From an uncultured Mollicutes bacterium (GTDB lineage Bacteria; Bacillota_I; Bacilli_A; RFN20; CAG-826): DNA of 9,085 nucleotides. A program made the translations under genes and the position numbers. Positions 1-7,894 of the stretch are shown in pieces; the first letter of the stretch is position 1; the number at the start of each line of letters is the position of its first letter. The notes beneath the pieces are model-generated. The model did no database searches and was not told the DNA's origin. It saw nothing but the letters and a program-made list of their open reading frames with translations. The DNA is taken from assembly GCA_900550795.1 (NCBI GenBank), contig URTN01000022.1, forward strand, positions 1-9,085, given 5' to 3'.

Positions 1-339
1 AGATAACCCATTAAGTGATAATGCTTCAATTTTGAGTTTGATTTCAGCATTATTGAAATAGACTTTATTATTATCTCCACCTAGGTTTAGATAGCCATTA
101 TCAACGGTAAAACTAACCCCGTCGAATAAAGATTCTTCAAACGTTTTCTTGATCTTTTCTTTATTAAAACTAACTTCGCTAGAAGTAGTGGTAGATGTTG
201 TTTTTCCAGTTGGAGTCGAGGCGTTATTTTTAGTGGCTTCGACTTGATAAGCGCATGAAGAAAATAATAAAGGAAGCAATGTCAACAAAGGCATTGCCCC
301 CCTAGTCTTTAATAATTTTGTAAGACTAAATTTCTTCAT
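1..339 (-). CDS. Partial surface lipoprotein, paralogue of the 1240-residue neighbour
   Basis: The first 113 codons of a gene that runs off the left edge, too short to stand out by length. The N-terminus MKKFSLTKLLKTRG is basic, followed by a hydrophobic stretch and LLFSSC, with Cys29 as the likely lipidated residue. Phe at -3 is tolerated but not the commonest lipobox residue. A Thr/Ser-rich linker (about 35-55) follows. Residues from about 73 read VSFTVDNGYLNLGGDNNKV and continue with YFNN and an alternating strand; this matches residues 89-120 of the upstream protein, including an identical VDNGY. It starts 17 nt after that gene's stop, so it is probably the third gene of one transcript. 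The SD site is weak. A second ATG at codon 16 would lose the basic n-region, so I prefer the first. It is presumably anchored on the outer face of the membrane; function unknown. Confidence -1.
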   Translation of the reverse strand, partial: MKKFSLTKLLKTRGAMPLLTLLPLLFSSCAYQVEATKNNASTPTGKTTSTTTSSEVSFNKEKIKKTFEESLFDGVSFTVDNGYLNLGGDNNKVYFNNAEIKLKIEALSLNGLS

Positions 340-356
340 ATTGCTTTTAAATTTAA

Positions 357-3300
357 TTAGACAGAAGCTTTAACGTAGTAGTTACCAGCAGTCAAAGCGC
401 CATCGTTTTCATTATATTGTTTGTAGTAATTGTCTTTTGCTAAGACAAATGGATTTTCCTTTCCGTTGCTAGCTTCATAAGTTGGGCTATAGATGGATTT
501 GAATTTATTGCCTTCAATTTCCCAGGCATTTGAATAGACACCTGTATCAGAGATGTTATTTAATTTAGCATCGAGTTTGATAGAACAGACTTTTAATTCT
601 CCTCCAAGGCTAATGCCAGCACTTAAGGCTAATCTAGAAATAGCTTTCCCATTATTGCCGTCTAAATCAGCACAGGTAACATCTAATTTAGTCTCGCCAA
701 AGAATGGAAGATAAGTTAAGGCATTTAGATCAAGATTTAATGAATGGGTGTTGTTATTTACTTCATATCCTCCAATTACATCTTCAATGTGAATGGCTTT
801 TGAAGTTATAGGATTGGAAGGAGTTTCCGTGGTGGTTGCGGTATTGCCATTTTCTTCTTTTTGTTCGAAGAAAGTTTCGTTAACGCCGATTAGGTATTTA
901 AGTATCCATTCACCCATGTTGGAGAAGAAGTTATCTCCAGAGATGGTAACTGAATCGGTTACGTTCCTAATAGCGCCATAAGAAGAATTTCTTGTCATGG
1001 TTACAAATCCTTTTGGATTATAGCCATCAGCATAATAATAAAGAGCAACATCCCTGGCACCGCTATATTCAGCATCACGGAAATATGGCATTCCTTCTGG
1101 GGCGTTTATGCCTTTGATAACTGGAAGGTTATCTAATGTAGCATATAGCATTGTTTGAGCGCCTCTAACCTTAGCAACTAGGTTTACTCTTAAAGCTGTG
1201 AATTCATATTTGCCTAAGACAATAGAAACATCAGCGCCGAATGAATAAGTAGAAGTATTGTAATTATCTTTTGCCCCAATCATGGTAGTGGCAACTCCAT
1301 ATGAGAGCATATCGATTAGGTTATTTAAATTGATGACCTTATCGGAATTTAATATTTCGACACAATCTAGATAAGAAGCTTTATCAGCTTCGTTTAAAGA
1401 AGTCTTTTCTAGTCCGATAGTAACTTCAAACTTAGTTACTTCTCCACTAGTGATGGTCATGGATTTGAATCCAGGATTATTCTCGCCAGTTGGAGTGGTT
1501 TCATATTGGACTTTGATAGTAGCCTTGCCGCTTAATCCAAGCGAATCACCATTGACTATAAATTCATTGGCGGTTCCATTTCCAGAAGCAAAATCAACTT
1601 TTTCTAAGACCTTGGTATCTAATAAATCAAAATATTTACCATTGGTTATAGAACTTAATAAGGAAGAAGAAGATTCGTTAGAGAAACAAGAGAATAGTCT
1701 ATTGAATCTATCGTCTTTTATTCCAATTGATTTATTTTCGTCATCGGTTTGGTCGATATTGAATGTATCCATGATGTCTTTTAAGGAATTCATCATGGAA
1801 GTAGTGGATAAGGTTGCGACTAACCCGGTTGATTTTGGATTGGTACGTTTTTCAAGTTCGGAAGTAGATTCATTAGCGGATGAATACTTGATGTTAACTG
1901 AATCAATTCCATTAGCGGCGTCATTTGGATTTAAATCCATTTTTATTGAATGGTCATTTAGATAAGCATAATTATGTTCAACTCCCTTGATGTCCATTCC
2001 AACCTTCATATCGTTAGCATCAACAGCAACTTTTCCATCAAATACGAAACCCGTGTAGTTATTTCCGACTACATCTTTCTTGCTTTCGTCTTTAATGGAT
2101 CCACTTAAATTAATTAGTGCTTGTTTAGAAGAAACTATAGATGATATTTGCTCACTCAAGCCTACTAAATGGGTTAGTTCTTGATATTTGGAAGCATCTT
2201 CAAGAGTTGGAACATCATACATTGATCTATCAACTTCTAATGCTCCGTTTAAAGTAAAGGATGCGAATTCAATATTTTCAAAAGATATCTTGGCTAATGA
2301 TGGCTTGACTCCATCGATGACAGTTCTATCTAAGACGATTTTGATTTTTCCATTAATTCCAGCAGGTTTTAGATTTAATGTCATCCAAATCTTGTTATCG
2401 CTATTCTTGAATTCTTCTAGCATGTCTAGAGCCCAGTCATAACGCTTTTGCTCAATGCCATTAGCTAATCCACTATTGGCGACTGCATCAATTGAAGCAG
2501 AGATTGCTCTTTTGGTTGTCTTGATTTGTTTGGTGGTTGTTTCTCCGCCATTCATTCCATCAATAGCGTTTTTGATATTTGAATACACGGTATCAATGGT
2601 TGTCTTATTTGTTTTAGCTTTTAAGGCGGCATTCAAACCAAGATAGAAGTCGTCTGCGTTTTCTAATTTCTTTACTTCTAGGGTTTGACTTGCTTTGTCT
2701 TTGGTAGAAGTTAAGGCATTGCCTTCTTTAACATATTTACCAATATTTAAGGAAGCACCAATGCTATTTAGACTATATTTAGAGAAATCGACATCAGCAT
2801 CTAAATCGATATAGGCTTTTTCTTCTTGGGCTTGTTTTTCTGTTACATATAAAGAAGCTTCTCTTCCTTCGCTAGATCTTCTTAAATCTAGATTCATCTT
2901 TAATCCAAACTTTGGAACGGCGATAAGGCTTGCTACTTCTTTAAATAAATCAAGTGAGTTATATATCTCTCTATAAGAAAGTGCTTCGTATTTTGGATGG
3001 GCCCAGTCGATATTGGCTTCGCTTCCAGAATAAACAGAAGCAGAAATCTTTAGCTTAGTTTCGTTATTGATTGCAAATTCTTCTTGGTTATCGGTATATG
3101 TATTTCCGTTATCTAAAGAGACTTTTGCAGGGAAATCCACTTTTGCAAGGTTATAATCCTTATCAGTTGCTAATCCGATTTTATAAGTATCATTTCCAAT
3201 TGGAAGTTCAAGCAAATAGTATGGGTTATCATTGTATTTGCCTTCTTTCATATTGTTGAAAGCATCTAACATGGCATCAGTATCCATGCTAGATTCACTA

Positions 3301-4079
3301 GATGAATTTTCAGTATTTGTATTTCCTTCGCTAGAAGAATCTCCACCAATTATGGTAGAGAAAGATGGGAAATTAATCTTGCCATGAAGTCCGCTATCAT
3401 CGGCAGTTAAAATATTAAGAATAGTATCTACTACATATGAGAAATCACCATAGTTATAGATAACTTCACCGCCAGTAGTTGGGTCATTACTATCCTCTCC
3501 TCCATATTCGGAAGGAGTTTTGGTTGCTAGGTTTACTTTATATCTAAAATTATAATTTCTAGCAGCGTCATCGATATTTCCTTCATCATCATTAGAGATA
3601 TCAAAATATGCATAATCCTCAATTTTGTCTAACGCCAAAGAACGCATCTTTCCGCAATAATTAACAGGGGCGTTTATTTTTAGATTTATGCCTTTGATTA
3701 ATTGCTTTGTATCGATGCTGGATAAGGACAAATCAACCTTTGTATTATCAAACGTTAATTTATTTTCGTTATCGGAATTAAAGGAAACATAACCATTATC
3801 AACATTTAGCCTTAATCCTTCTCCTGTAACTTCTGTTAATAAGTTTTGGATGAGCTTTCCTCTTCCATCATTATTGTCGCCAGTATCTGGGATATCTGGA
3901 GTTATATCAGTTTCGTTATCATCAGGAGTGATGGTTTCATGTTTTGCGGGAATGAATAGATAGGTTGCACCGGCAGTTATGCCAAAAAATGCAAGGCTCA
4001 TTAATCCTGTAGCTATGCCCCTTCTAATTCTTATAGCGGCTTTTTCGACGCCGTTAACATTTCTTTTAAATTGATCCAT
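357..4079 (-). CDS. Giant membrane-anchored extracellular repeat protein, unknown function
   Basis: A 1240-residue protein I do not recognise. Residues 1-20 are basic, 21-44 form one transmembrane segment, and 45-72 are an acidic Asp/Thr/Pro linker, so the remaining ~1170 residues should lie outside the cell. The ectodomain alternates short amphipathic helices with strand-like alternating stretches. Comparable helices recur near 213-224, 498-509, 762-773 and 1052-1064. Helix-plus-strand blocks recur near 75-137, 373-447, 635-717 and 918-991, and another strand-rich block near 286-320, 565-616, 838-891 and 1112-1174. This gives about four degenerate units of 265-290 residues. A short C-terminal part ends in GNYYVKASV. 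There is no LPXTG sorting signal, enzyme motif or known binding repeat. Five cysteines (142, 798, 906, 1136, 1165) are notable for an extracellular protein. The start is supported by GGAG 9 nt upstream, 13 nt after the previous stop. Possible roles are structural, adhesive or hydrophobic-ligand handling; all of these are guesses. Confidence -1.
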   Translation of the reverse strand: MDQFKRNVNGVEKAAIRIRRGIATGLMSLAFFGITAGATYLFIPAKHETITPDDNETDITPDIPDTGDNNDGRGKLIQNLLTEVTGEGLRLNVDNGYVSFNSDNENKLTFDNTKVDLSLSSIDTKQLIKGINLKINAPVNYCGKMRSLALDKIEDYAYFDISNDDEGNIDDAARNYNFRYKVNLATKTPSEYGGEDSNDPTTGGEVIYNYGDFSYVVDTILNILTADDSGLHGKINFPSFSTIIGGDSSSEGNTNTENSSSESSMDTDAMLDAFNNMKEGKYNDNPYYLLELPIGNDTYKIGLATDKDYNLAKVDFPAKVSLDNGNTYTDNQEEFAINNETKLKISASVYSGSEANIDWAHPKYEALSYREIYNSLDLFKEVASLIAVPKFGLKMNLDLRRSSEGREASLYVTEKQAQEEKAYIDLDADVDFSKYSLNSIGASLNIGKYVKEGNALTSTKDKASQTLEVKKLENADDFYLGLNAALKAKTNKTTIDTVYSNIKNAIDGMNGGETTTKQIKTTKRAISASIDAVANSGLANGIEQKRYDWALDMLEEFKNSDNKIWMTLNLKPAGINGKIKIVLDRTVIDGVKPSLAKISFENIEFASFTLNGALEVDRSMYDVPTLEDASKYQELTHLVGLSEQISSIVSSKQALINLSGSIKDESKKDVVGNNYTGFVFDGKVAVDANDMKVGMDIKGVEHNYAYLNDHSIKMDLNPNDAANGIDSVNIKYSSANESTSELEKRTNPKSTGLVATLSTTSMMNSLKDIMDTFNIDQTDDENKSIGIKDDRFNRLFSCFSNESSSSLLSSITNGKYFDLLDTKVLEKVDFASGNGTANEFIVNGDSLGLSGKATIKVQYETTPTGENNPGFKSMTITSGEVTKFEVTIGLEKTSLNEADKASYLDCVEILNSDKVINLNNLIDMLSYGVATTMIGAKDNYNTSTYSFGADVSIVLGKYEFTALRVNLVAKVRGAQTMLYATLDNLPVIKGINAPEGMPYFRDAEYSGARDVALYYYADGYNPKGFVTMTRNSSYGAIRNVTDSVTISGDNFFSNMGEWILKYLIGVNETFFEQKEENGNTATTTETPSNPITSKAIHIEDVIGGYEVNNNTHSLNLDLNALTYLPFFGETKLDVTCADLDGNNGKAISRLALSAGISLGGELKVCSIKLDAKLNNISDTGVYSNAWEIEGNKFKSIYSPTYEASNGKENPFVLAKDNYYKQYNENDGALTAGNYYVKASV

Positions 4080-4092
4080 TTTTCAACACTCC

Positions 4093-5082
4093 CTATTTAG
4101 TGATTGAGTAATCTATCTTTTCGGTTAAATCAGGAATTTTGTATTCTTGATCTGTGAAATAGTAAGTAGTCATTTCTGCCTTACATGTGGCAGGGAACGG
4201 TACAGAAGCCATAGTGGCGGTATAGCTTTCTACGTTCTTCATCGAAATAAGCTTTAAATCCTTGTCGACCATTGCAGTTAAATGGCAATAGGTGAAGTTT
4301 GGGAATGAACTTAGATTCGAGATGTTTTTCATTTGCTTTTGATATCTATAAACACCTGGCATATAGGACGAACCGCTTGAAGTAGCTTTGACGTCCATTT
4401 CAATTTCGATTCGATATCCGTTATCTTCTTTATAAATTCCTGTAGGAGCATTTTCATATCCTGGGGTATTTACATTTTCTTTTGCAATGGTGGATGGCAA
4501 TACAACATAAACCAACCCTTCGCTAATTTTCCTACCCATCATTGAGGAATATTCTTCATTGGTCATTTCTTTCTTTGGATGATTTTCATAATCGTCTTTT
4601 TCACCCCAATAAGTGGTAGTGGTATCACCGCTTTGATACATTCTGTTATGAATGGAAACAATTCCTAACGAATTTGATTCTTCAAAATACTCATCACCGT
4701 TTTTTATGGCACAGCTTTGAATTTCCTGGCTAGTGATGTTCATAGCATTTGAAACGCCAATTCCGATAGCTTTGGTAGATTCTAGATTGCCAAGCATGTC
4801 GTATGCCAAATTCATCATTTGGTCTGGAGTTAATGCTTCTTCAAGTGGATCTCCATTTTTAATCGCAGTGTCATAAGCAGTTCTTGCAAGTTTTAGATAT
4901 CCTTCTGTAACTGCAAGAGAATTATTTTCATTCATAACAACTTCGGTTACGGTCGGCTTCAAAATCTTAGCCCCTGCAAACCCAGCCCCAACGCCTAAAG
5001 CGATTGAACCGATTGCAATGAGCGAATACCTTTTGAATTTAGTATTTGTAAGTGAAGTTGTGATTGATTTTACGTTTATCAT
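4093..5082 (-). CDS. Membrane-anchored extracytoplasmic protein, unknown function
   Basis: A 329-residue protein with no recognised family. I start it at the ATG at 5082 because AAAGAGG lies 9 nt upstream and a plausible promoter lies just before it. An upstream in-frame GTG at 5148 would add 22 residues but sits upstream of that promoter. Residues 1-18 carry basic residues, and 19-41 are a glycine-rich membrane segment (Gly at 25, 30, 32, 34, 37), giving N-in/C-out topology. Residues 55-115 look helical. From about 188, and especially 223-309, alternating hydrophobic residues suggest an antiparallel beta-sheet, including VDKDLKLISMKNVESYTA. Cys266 and Cys300 lie in this sheet and could pair; Cys124 is a third. 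The shape loosely recalls LolA/LppX-like lipid-binding sheets, but I see no diagnostic motif. It heads the three-gene envelope unit, 13 nt before the giant repeat protein. Confidence -1.
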   Translation of the reverse strand: MINVKSITTSLTNTKFKRYSLIAIGSIALGVGAGFAGAKILKPTVTEVVMNENNSLAVTEGYLKLARTAYDTAIKNGDPLEEALTPDQMMNLAYDMLGNLESTKAIGIGVSNAMNITSQEIQSCAIKNGDEYFEESNSLGIVSIHNRMYQSGDTTTTYWGEKDDYENHPKKEMTNEEYSSMMGRKISEGLVYVVLPSTIAKENVNTPGYENAPTGIYKEDNGYRIEIEMDVKATSSGSSYMPGVYRYQKQMKNISNLSSFPNFTYCHLTAMVDKDLKLISMKNVESYTATMASVPFPATCKAEMTTYYFTDQEYKIPDLTEKIDYSITK

Positions 5083-5136
5083 AGATAAGTGCCTCTTTAG
5101 GCAATGCCATTTTAATAAAATGAAAGTCAATGTCAC
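5083..5136 (-). promoter_or_regulatory. Likely promoter and SD site of the envelope operon
   Basis: On the minus strand, GTGACA (5136-5131, one mismatch to TTGACA) and TAAAAT (5114-5109, one mismatch to TATAAT) are separated by 16 nt. Transcription would begin near 5102. The SD AAAGAGG (5098-5092) then lies 9 nt from the ATG at 5082. Lying just downstream of a terminator, this would make the three surface genes an independent unit. The call rests on consensus match alone. Confidence -1.
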
Positions 5137-5162
5137 TCTACTTCGCACTTTCTAAACTAGAG

Positions 5163-5189
5163 AAAAGGACTCTCCAATTTAGAGAGTCC
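5163..5189 (-). terminator. Rho-independent terminator after the importer/methyltransferase operon
   Basis: A perfect 8-bp stem, GGACTCTC/GAGAGTCC, surrounds a 7-nt loop (5175-5181). Read on the minus strand it is followed by TTTTCT, so it suits termination of the operon whose last stop is at 5306. The T run is short, so efficiency may be moderate. On the plus strand the stem is followed by A residues, so it is not a plus-strand terminator. Confidence -1.
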
Positions 5190-5213
5190 ATAAAAAATTC
5201 GATTAAATCTTAA

Positions 5214-5252
5214 CTATTTTCGATATCTATCGATTAATAAATAAGAAAATAG
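5214..5252. repeat. AT-rich inverted repeat in the intergenic region
   Basis: CTATTTTC (5214-5221) is perfectly complementary to GAAAATAG (5245-5252), with a 23-nt loop that contains a smaller inverted repeat, CGATA/TATCG (5221-5225 and 5228-5232). It lies between the methyltransferase stop and the terminator. It could be 3'-end RNA structure or chance in AT-rich DNA. Nothing else recognisable is seen between 5190 and 5305. Confidence -1.
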
Positions 5253-5305
5253 AGTTGAAAAAAGTAATGTAGTTTTAATTACTAGATGTAAAAGTAGGCT
5301 AAAAT

Positions 5306-5890
5306 CTATTCCTTTTCTAGTATTAAAATATAGTGGTTTTTATCTTCTTCTTTTTTGATTATTTTAAAGCAATCTGAATAGAATTTTGCTTCTTCATCAA
5401 CGCTATTTAACATTCTAGATACCTTCAGCGCGTGAGCAGCGTGATGAGAATTCAATTCTTCTCTTCCGCAAGCGTGAATAATCGCTACACGTCCCCCGTG
5501 TTTCAATGTTTCGTGAAACTTTTTCTTAAGTTCATCCAAGTCAAGAAAATGAGGATAAGCGTTTAGAATTACAATATAATCAAAATCGGTCTCATCGAAT
5601 TCATAGAAATCACCGACTCTAAAATCAATTTCAGGGTTCTGGCATTTGGATTTAGCTATATCGATCATTTTTTTCGATATGTCTAATGCAGTAACTTTAG
5701 TTTTGGTAATGGATTGTATTTTTGAAGTTACAACACCTGTTCCACATGCTAAATCTAATACACGATCCCCTTCTTTTAATCCGAGTTGGTCAATTAATGC
5801 GAATTTAAAATCCTCCCTATCTTGGGAATTATCCCAAGTAGGGGCAAGATTATTAAAAAATGATTCTATATGTTTATTTGACTTTTTCAT
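5306..5890 (-). CDS. Class I SAM-dependent methyltransferase linked to an ABC importer
   Basis: A 194-residue soluble, cytoplasmic enzyme with a Rossmann-type SAM fold. Motif I is VLDLACGTG (44-52); an acidic residue ends strand 2 in ALDIS (Asp70); the GDF segment (93-95) is motif II-like; FDYIVILNAYPHF (103-115) is the motif IV strand; and LKHGG (129-133) is the post-core turn. The opening FFNNLAPTWD (11-20) is the start typical of UbiE/COG2226-like small-molecule methyltransferases. After the core comes HACGREELNSHH (139-150), a His/Cys/Arg/Glu-rich segment that may define a subfamily. The gene overlaps the end of the binding-protein gene by 17 nt and is the last of the operon. AGAGG lies 9 nt before the ATG, inside a small hairpin. 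The acceptor is unknown: it could be the imported ligand, a metallophore or chelated species, or a toxic element entering with it. The methyltransferase assignment is firm; the substrate is not. Confidence -1.
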   Translation of the reverse strand: MKKSNKHIESFFNNLAPTWDNSQDREDFKFALIDQLGLKEGDRVLDLACGTGVVTSKIQSITKTKVTALDISKKMIDIAKSKCQNPEIDFRVGDFYEFDETDFDYIVILNAYPHFLDLDELKKKFHETLKHGGRVAIIHACGREELNSHHAAHALKVSRMLNSVDEEAKFYSDCFKIIKKEEDKNHYILILEKE

Positions 5891-7121
5891 TGAGGAAATC
5901 CTCTAATGGCATATTAATCTTTTGATATCCGCCTAACATTTGATCAGAGATATCATTGTCTAACTTATCATTATCATAGAAATCTACGCCTAAGAACTTC
6001 TTGGTGATTTCGTTAGCCTTATCTTTAAGATTGAAATCTTTATATCTTTCTGGGAAAGAAACTATTCCGGCATAATAAGCATCCGCATATGCAATTTCTA
6101 GATTTGTATAATAGGAGTTATATGGCATTTGGATATAGACTTCTTGGTTCTTAATCGCATCGATGTTATTAAATATTTCCTTCTTTTCAGGAATCTTATA
6201 GTCAGCTTTGAATAACCCTAATCCACCGGCATCAAGAATAATTTTATCTGGACTAGATTTGACTAATTCAGCAAGATTGACTGATTTTTGGTAACCCTTT
6301 AATTCTAGATCATCTAAATAATTTCTAGCCCCAGCAGCTTTGAAAACATTGTATCCAGCAGTGGAGGATTCAAATGATTTTAGTCCATAGTTAGCCTGGC
6401 AACCTAAATATAGGCTTGGCTTATCTTCGTATGCGATTCCTTCTGATCTAGTGGCTAAATCCGTTTCGATATCTTTAATATAGGTAACTAATTCGGTTGC
6501 TCTTTCTTCTTTGTTTAGGGCTTTCCCTAATAGTTCAAGAGACTTCTTGATGTTTTCATCAAACGCTTCGTTATTCCCATAGGATAAAGTTAGTACGGGA
6601 ACATCTAATGTAGCGGACAAGTTATCCATTCCGGCTTTGTCGTTGCTATATAAAGAAACAATTAAATCTGGGTCACAATTTAAAATAGCTTCCATGTCAA
6701 CTTTTTGGGCTTTTGGTCCGCCCATTCCGCAAGATGGTAAGTTGTCCCACGCTTCATGATGGATGATTTTGTATGGCCTAATTGCTAAGGCGTTATTTAC
6801 AAAGCCAAACTTATCAGCATTAGGCCCTTCAACGTCAACTCTTTCAACTCCGGAAAGTAAAGACAAGTCACCCACGTAGCTATATAGACGTAAAGCACCC
6901 CCTCCAATACAAACAATACGTTTTGCTTTTCCCGGGACTAGTTTTACTTCTCTTCCAATTAAGTCGGTTAAGGTAATTTCTTTTGCTTCCGTTGTAGTTT
7001 CTTCGGTTGTTTTAGTAGTATCTGTTGTACCGGTATCCTCGCTAGAAGATGTTCCAGTAGAAGGAACTCCACAGCTAGCCAAAGTTGCTAACATGGTTAG
7101 TAATAAGAGTTGTTTTTTCAT
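5874..7121 (-). CDS. ABC importer substrate-binding lipoprotein (class III, metal-chelate/corrinoid type)
   Basis: A 415-residue extracytoplasmic lipoprotein. MKKQLLLL plus LASC give a signal peptide with lipidated Cys17, followed by a Thr/Ser/Glu linker to about residue 47. The mature domain begins ITLTDLIGREVKL (49-61), a common opening of the FecB/BtuF/FhuD fold, then RIVCIGGGALRL (68-79), GMGGPK (132-137), DPDLIVSLY (150-158) and YADAYYAGIVSFPERYKDF (345-363). From memory, the GALRL, GGP and ADAYY signatures mark a branch labelled iron-complex binding protein in anaerobes and methanogens. At 415 residues it is longer than BtuF (about 270), partly from the linker and C-terminal extension. 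Cys71, 131, 149 and 241 are extra cysteines in the mature part; Cys131 is next to the GMGGP loop. It starts in a 4-nt ATGA overlap with the ATPase gene, with AAAGGA as SD. It would hand ligand to the permease; ligand identity is unknown. Confidence -1.
   Translation of the reverse strand: MKKQLLLLTMLATLASCGVPSTGTSSSEDTGTTDTTKTTEETTTEAKEITLTDLIGREVKLVPGKAKRIVCIGGGALRLYSYVGDLSLLSGVERVDVEGPNADKFGFVNNALAIRPYKIIHHEAWDNLPSCGMGGPKAQKVDMEAILNCDPDLIVSLYSNDKAGMDNLSATLDVPVLTLSYGNNEAFDENIKKSLELLGKALNKEERATELVTYIKDIETDLATRSEGIAYEDKPSLYLGCQANYGLKSFESSTAGYNVFKAAGARNYLDDLELKGYQKSVNLAELVKSSPDKIILDAGGLGLFKADYKIPEKKEIFNNIDAIKNQEVYIQMPYNSYYTNLEIAYADAYYAGIVSFPERYKDFNLKDKANEITKKFLGVDFYDNDKLDNDISDQMLGGYQKINMPLEDFLNEKVK
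5892..5904 (-). promoter_or_regulatory. SD site of the methyltransferase within a small hairpin
   Basis: On the minus strand the SD AGAGG (5904-5900) can pair with CCTC (5895-5892) just before the ATG, giving a 4-bp stem with a 4-nt loop. Ribosomes translating the end of the binding-protein gene would open it, which fits translational coupling. The stem is short, so the effect is uncertain. Confidence -1.
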
Positions 7122-7894
7122 TTTTGTATATCCTTTTCAATATTAAATAAAGTAATGCCCCCATTATTTAGAATGAATTCATCATCCAAATCGAATGTCT
7201 TTTTCATGTTCTCGTTAGTTAAAGTTTCTCTTCCTCCTGAACATATAATCTCTTTCCCTTTTAGGAAGAAGAACTTATCTCCTAGGAAGGAGGACAAGTG
7301 TATATCGTGCATCGAGATTAGGAAGGTAATCCCTTTTTCTTTAGATAGTTCTTTGATTGTTTTGGCTAAAGAATATGATGATTTTAAATCAAGATTAGAA
7401 GTTGGCTCATCCATTAAGACTAGGTTTGATTGACTCGCTAACGATCTAGCTATCCCAACCTTTTGGATTTCTCCTCCGGATAATTCATTGCAGTACTTAT
7501 TTGCTAGGTGTGATATTCCGACTGATTCCATTGCAGCCATTATGATGTTTTTATCTTCTTTTGAAGAAAATATTGGAGAGAATGGCAACCTTCCTAAAGA
7601 TACTTCTTCTTTTACTAATCTTGACGGAAGAATGATTTGTTGAGGCAAGAAAGAAACTATCTTTGCTAGTTCGTTTCTTTTATATGATTCAATTTGCTTC
7701 CCTTCAATTTCAATTGAACCTTCTTTTGGTTTTATCGAACCTATTAATGATTTTAGTAATGTTGATTTACCAATCCCATTCCTACCGATTAATATTCCTA
7801 TCTCACCTTTTTCTAAAGATAAGGAAACGTTTTCTAATACGTTTTCACCTTTTTTTGAATAAGAAAGAGTCAACCCATGTATGTCTAATTCCAT
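7118..7894 (-). CDS. ABC importer ATPase (FecE/BtuD type)
   Basis: A 258-residue nucleotide-binding subunit of normal length for the family, with all the expected motifs: Walker A GRNGIGKST (37-45), Q-loop Gln85 in FLPQQ, signature LSGGE (138-142), Walker B LVLMDEP (158-164) with Glu163, D-loop NLD (167-169) and H-loop His196. It should be catalytically competent. It would dimerise on the cytoplasmic face of the permease and drive uptake by ATP hydrolysis. The start is clear: AGGAGG lies 8 nt upstream of the ATG, and the gene overlaps the permease end by 10 nt. The subfamily assignment rests on the FecCD-type permease and class III binding protein on either side as well as on sequence. Confidence -1.
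   Translation of the reverse strand: MELDIHGLTLSYSKKGENVLENVSLSLEKGEIGILIGRNGIGKSTLLKSLIGSIKPKEGSIEIEGKQIESYKRNELAKIVSFLPQQIILPSRLVKEEVSLGRLPFSPIFSSKEDKNIIMAAMESVGISHLANKYCNELSGGEIQKVGIARSLASQSNLVLMDEPTSNLDLKSSYSLAKTIKELSKEKGITFLISMHDIHLSSFLGDKFFFLKGKEIICSGGRETLTNENMKKTFDLDDEFILNNGGITLFNIEKDIQK

Noticed and set aside
357..4079. LPXTG-anchored or autotransporter-type adhesin
   Set aside because: There is no LPXTG motif, C-terminal membrane segment or outer-membrane barrel pattern; the only anchor visible is N-terminal.
5083..5148. GTG start at 5148 extending the 329-residue protein by 22 residues
   Set aside because: It lies upstream of the likely promoter, has no SD, and would add a second hydrophobic stretch. 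The ATG at 5082 has AAAGAGG at the right distance.
5163..5189. Reading the hairpin as a bidirectional terminator
   Set aside because: Only the minus-strand reading is followed by a T run, and no plus-strand gene ends here.
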